Assembly: GCA_022885665.1 (NCBI GenBank)
Contig: JAGQDJ010000098.1
Coordinates: forward strand, 124,001 to 188,000
From: Triops longicaudatus
Lineage: Eukaryota > Arthropoda > Branchiopoda > Notostraca > Triopsidae
Direction: 5' to 3'
Length of the DNA: 64,000 nucleotides
Numbering within the stretch: position 1 is the first letter of the stretch; each line of letters begins with the position of its first letter. Of the stretch, positions 60,701 through 64,000 are shown one piece after another. The position numbers and the translations under genes are program-made. A model generated the notes under the pieces. That model ran no database searches. It saw only the letters and a list, made by a program, of their open reading frames with translations, and was not told the origin of the DNA.

Positions 60701-63666
60701 GCTTAATTATCCTTTGTTCTTTTCGTTATCAGGGACTTCTACTACGACAGGCAAGTACCAGCAGCTGCTTGTATTTTCTCTTCTCAGCTCGAAGACTTTT
60801 TGGGATAAGACACATAAGCATCCACCCCTCCCTCCCCCCATCGATTTACCTTGCCACGGTCGCCTTAGTTCACCGTCACTGCGTGCCCGCGCTTCCAAGT
60901 CGGCGAATTAAAATCGAATCCAGCAGAAATCCGACAGACGGAAAGTACAATATATCCCATGCTCTAGAATCGACGTGACGGTACGCTTTACACGAAGTGA
61001 AAGGGAAATCCAATCCAGAAGTCACAAATAAGCCACGAAGGGGCAGAACTGGTTCCTGAGACCTTCTCCATTTACTGGCCGATTTCGTCAGGGACACCAA
61101 TAAATTGGCCCCAGTAATGTAGCGTACAAGTTATTGTGAACAGTAGCACGGTATGGAAGGAGCTGAACCAGGAATGCCTTATTGATTCTCCATCGACAAA
61201 AGCATGAAAAAAGAAGACTCACCGTAGTGGTTAAAAGCAATAAAAAATAGACTAAGAATTTGATGGAGCAGGGCATAGTAACAAGCGCAACATGTTACTC
61301 TATTTCTTATACGTTCTTTCTCTTTTCCCCTCTCGTTTCGGTCTTGGTGTCTTTTGGGGTTTTCGGTACAAAAAAGGACAAGAAAATGAGATGACAAGGG
61401 AGAAAATATGAGACAAAGAACGATCTCGGAACGAGTGATTTAAAGAGCTTCTACGTAATTTCGCTTACTTTGCACTACTTTGGAAAGGGAATAAAAGGGG
61501 CACACTAACTTTCATTTCTTTTGGTATTTCTTTAGCTATTACTCGCATTCGCCAGTACCTGTCATGGCTCTACCGCCTACTATGCGGAGCACTCCGCCGT
61601 ATAAGCGGCCTAGAATGGTCAAAACTCTGCCAATAATCCAAGGTAAATCTGCAAAATATTTTTATGTTTCTTACGTGAACAGAAAGTTACAGCGGTGTCT
61701 GAAAATCAGAAAATTAAATTATATATGTAAATTTGGTTAGGGTAAATTCACAAAAGATCAGTCTTGATAATGTTCACAAAAACATCGTGATCCATTTTCA
61801 AAACTTCCAAAAAATTATAGAAAAAGTAATGCATATTTGTGAGAGTTTGAGATGTGTGAAAAATCGGAATTACTTACCGTAAGCCCTGATTTACGATATC
61901 ACGAATATGTTTCTTACATTTTGTATAAATGGCAGGACTGTTTCGGTAAGATCCTGAATTGACTTCTAACAGCTAGTGATTTCTTTCTGAAGGCACTTTG
62001 TACAATTTTTCTCCCGGAATGAGATTTAAGAATTCCTCTGAGGTTATCTTAATTGGTGGTATATTACTGTTTAATTCCAAGAATTCATTGAGAAGCTGCT
62101 AAAATATTATATATAAAAAAATTAAAGCTTTCAAGACATTCGGGCATGTTGTGTAAATATCTTTTTGGACACAATTCTCTTAAAAGGATTCGTCAAGGTG
62201 TTTTCCAATGTTAAGGATAATATATTGTGAATTTGTGTAATAAATAAACATTGGGAGCTATTTCTTCAGGTGACTGTGTAATTCCTTACAAGAAAGGAGG
62301 ATTAGCACAAGATCCACTTTCTGAGTAGTCGGTCAAGAAAAGCGCTCTGTGATGTGGTAAAATTTCCGCTCCATGTTGTAAAAATTGAATCTCGTCGCAG
62401 TAGTGTCCCTTGGCATAATATGTTAGAGTTTCTTTGTGTATGCACGTTGAGAAACATCTTCAGCTTTCTATAGTCGTTTCTATCCCTGCAAAGCTCATCA
62501 CTTGCACGCCTTGCGTGTCACTCAAGATACGACCGCTAAAGGCAACATAAGGCAAGAACTCTTAAGAAATAGGCAGCCCGGAAAGCGTTTAAGTTGGCAG
62601 TGGGGTGGCAAAAGCTGTCAACTTTTCTGAAAGGGCACAAAATCAATAATAAGACGAACGTCTTTTAACTCCCTATAGACCGATCGAGCGACATTCTCAT
62701 TTGCGGCAACTGTCGACTCCTTTTCCGGGATTTGGCCGAACTATCTGAACACAAGCAAAACGGATCCTGTACTTCCCCAGCTGGGACGCCCTGTCCCAAC
62801 TGCAAAGCTAATGGTAAGCTATCTCTTGAAAATCTAACCCTCACTTACAAACCCCACGTTTTCCTTTGTACAAGCAACATGACGCACTAATTAGTGCCAT
62901 TCCTAACTGTGCGATTGTAACATTCTGAATATCTGTGGAGTGTTTGCAAAACTTACTTCTGCACAATTCTCTGCTAAAGGGTGGGATTATTTGTGATTTT
63001 TCTTGTGCAGAATATCGAGCGCGTTGGCCGGTACCACTATGCTGCGCTACGTGCAAAGAAGAATTCGCGAATCCATGGGAGCTTCTGCAACATGGCCAAT
63101 CAAGTCATCAATTACTTATTTACGAAGAAACGTCGCACCGCTCCAGCACCTTCACGGTAAGGAAATCTTTCCCAGCCATTCCTGTTAGCCTTATATTTCA
63201 TAAAACGTTCCCACGCATGTTGCATCTCCTTAAATTCTGGCGCTAATAAATTCTGGAAACACTTCAGGAAAACCAGAACAATAGCGAACGGGATGCGCGG
63301 CAATGTTCACCTTGTAAATCGGAAACTGACTCTTCGCAAGGCACTGAAAACTGCACTTTACTCCACGAAGACGACGACAACAACCGTCTTCATTTATCTC
63401 CCCATTCGCAGTCTAATTCTGAAGATTGTCATCTGCGGCCCGGGACACCGAATGCTGATGTGTCCACAGCTGCTGCAAGTACCGCTTCCAAAGAAGACTT
63501 CCCGGCTCAGAGGGAACCCCACAATGCCGATATCATTAGTATCAGCCCAGTCATCCATCATAGCAACAACGATTATTGTTTCTCAGCCACGACCAGTCCC
63601 ACATGCACGAGCGGCTCGGATTCTTGCCCTGCCCATGACAACCACCCCAGTCCTCAGTCTACTTAA
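57783..63666 (+). CDS. hnRNP C/RALY-like RRM protein with two BCL11-like zinc fingers, 377 aa
   Basis: Probable nuclear RNA-binding protein. Exons 57783-57921, 58114-58221, 59469-59550, 60733-60750, 61536-61642, 62679-62813, 63011-63156 and 63268-63666 keep phase and give one open protein. The RRM is at about residues 19-90, with 'NSRIFVGNLNT' (RNP2) and 'RGYAFIQY' (RNP1). 'DVNMVTEPKP' after it matches the DINLAAEPK linker of hnRNP C/RALY, and 'WDFYYDSYY' and 'PPYKRPR' follow the family's Tyr/Pro/Arg region. Then come a CCHC-type finger Cys160-x2-Cys163...His176-x5-Cys182 (ILICGNCRLLF...EHKQNGSC) and a C2H2 finger Cys208-x2-Cys211...His224-x4-His229 (CKEEFANPWELLQHGQSSH). Both resemble the first two fingers of BCL11. 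The tail is Ser/Thr/Asn-rich. Exon 4 is only 18 bases, and the intron after it has a GC donor (ACAG|GCAAGT). Vertebrate hnRNP C and RALY lack the fingers. Confidence 0.9.
59399..59425. repeat. Poly(T)-poly(A) hairpin
   Basis: A run of T (about 15) is followed directly by a run of A (about 10) in intron 2 of the RALY-like gene, so the strand can fold back on itself. A shorter T-A run of the same kind occurs near 5945-5970. Confidence 0.6.
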
Positions 63667-63816
63667 AAGCATTTAGGCCAACATTTCTTCCTTATTGTTC
63701 TCCGTGACAGTTTGCTGTATGAGAAGTGTACCTTGTTCACGTGAGATCATAACAACAAAGCAATCCTCATTTGTTCGCCTCGATCAGATCCTCAAACTGC
63801 AGAAGTAGCACTTAAA

Positions 63817-63822
63817 AATAAA
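63817..63822 (+). terminator. Polyadenylation signal of the RALY-like gene
   Basis: AATAAA about 150 bases after the stop at 63666, inside CTTAAAAATAAAACG. A second AATAAA near 63986 could be an alternative site. Confidence 0.65.
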
Positions 63823-64000
63823 ACGAGAGACACTGGTACCTTTATACAAACTCGGCCAGCATGGTTGCTATTTATTGAAAAAAATGTCAAAGAAATTTTA
63901 ACATGTGTAAATTATCGCGCTTGATAATTTCTCTCCTGAACAAGGTTACTTTGAGGCTATATTTTTTGTTATCTTTTTTCTTTCATTAATAAAAAGATGG

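Overview
This is nuclear DNA from an invertebrate animal. The window is AT-rich and the genes have many introns with GT-AG boundaries. They encode animal proteins: an amine-type GPCR, a two-pass receptor guanylyl cyclase, TMEM98, TYW5, PSMG3, GPN2, eIF3j and an hnRNP C/RALY-like protein. The amine receptor argues against a sponge, and TYW5 argues against insects and nematodes. I cannot name the species. All exon coordinates come from reading splice sites by eye and checking that codon phase is kept. The seven models called complete (cyclase, single-pass membrane protein, TYW5, PSMG3, GPN2, eIF3j, RALY-like) plus TMEM98 all give uninterrupted proteins.

Layout. 1-24 kb is mostly intron and intergenic DNA. 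It carries two exons of a serotonin-type receptor on the minus strand (9148-9391 and 22132-22459, one 12.7 kb intron). The later exons are not visible and probably lie beyond the left edge. This stretch also holds a Tigger/pogo-like MITE (7714-8412), a degenerate GATCC-rich repeat (about 13193-13420) and a long fold-back element with a 5-bp target duplication (13431-14047). 24.7-34.3 kb has two minus-strand genes: a 13-exon NIT-domain receptor guanylyl cyclase (655 aa) and a 5-exon single-pass membrane protein with a long acidic Ser/Thr-rich tail that I do not recognise (368 aa). 34.3-43.7 kb shows no gene I can support.

43.7-51.4 kb is the dense housekeeping part. TMEM98 lies on the minus strand, with two unexplained Cys-rich exons upstream of it. 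TYW5, PSMG3 and GPN2 follow head-to-tail on the plus strand, with only 22 bases between the PSMG3 stop and the GPN2 start. eIF3j comes next. 52.0-53.5 kb on the minus strand is a chitin-binding, tyrosine-rich secreted-protein locus that looks decayed. 55.4-56.5 kb is a hAT-like non-autonomous element. 57.8-63.7 kb is an 8-exon gene joining an hnRNP C/RALY-type RRM to two zinc fingers that resemble the N-terminal fingers of BCL11.

Themes. The most interesting items are the NIT-guanylyl cyclase (a candidate nitric-oxide or nitrite/nitrate sensor making cGMP), the RRM plus BCL11-like finger protein, the operon-like TYW5-PSMG3-GPN2 cluster with an apparent 3' splice site directly before the GPN2 start, and the broken chitin-binding/Tyr-rich locus. 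TYW5 (tRNA), eIF3j (initiation), PSMG3 (proteasome assembly) and GPN2 (RNA polymerase II assembly) are all core expression or proteostasis factors.
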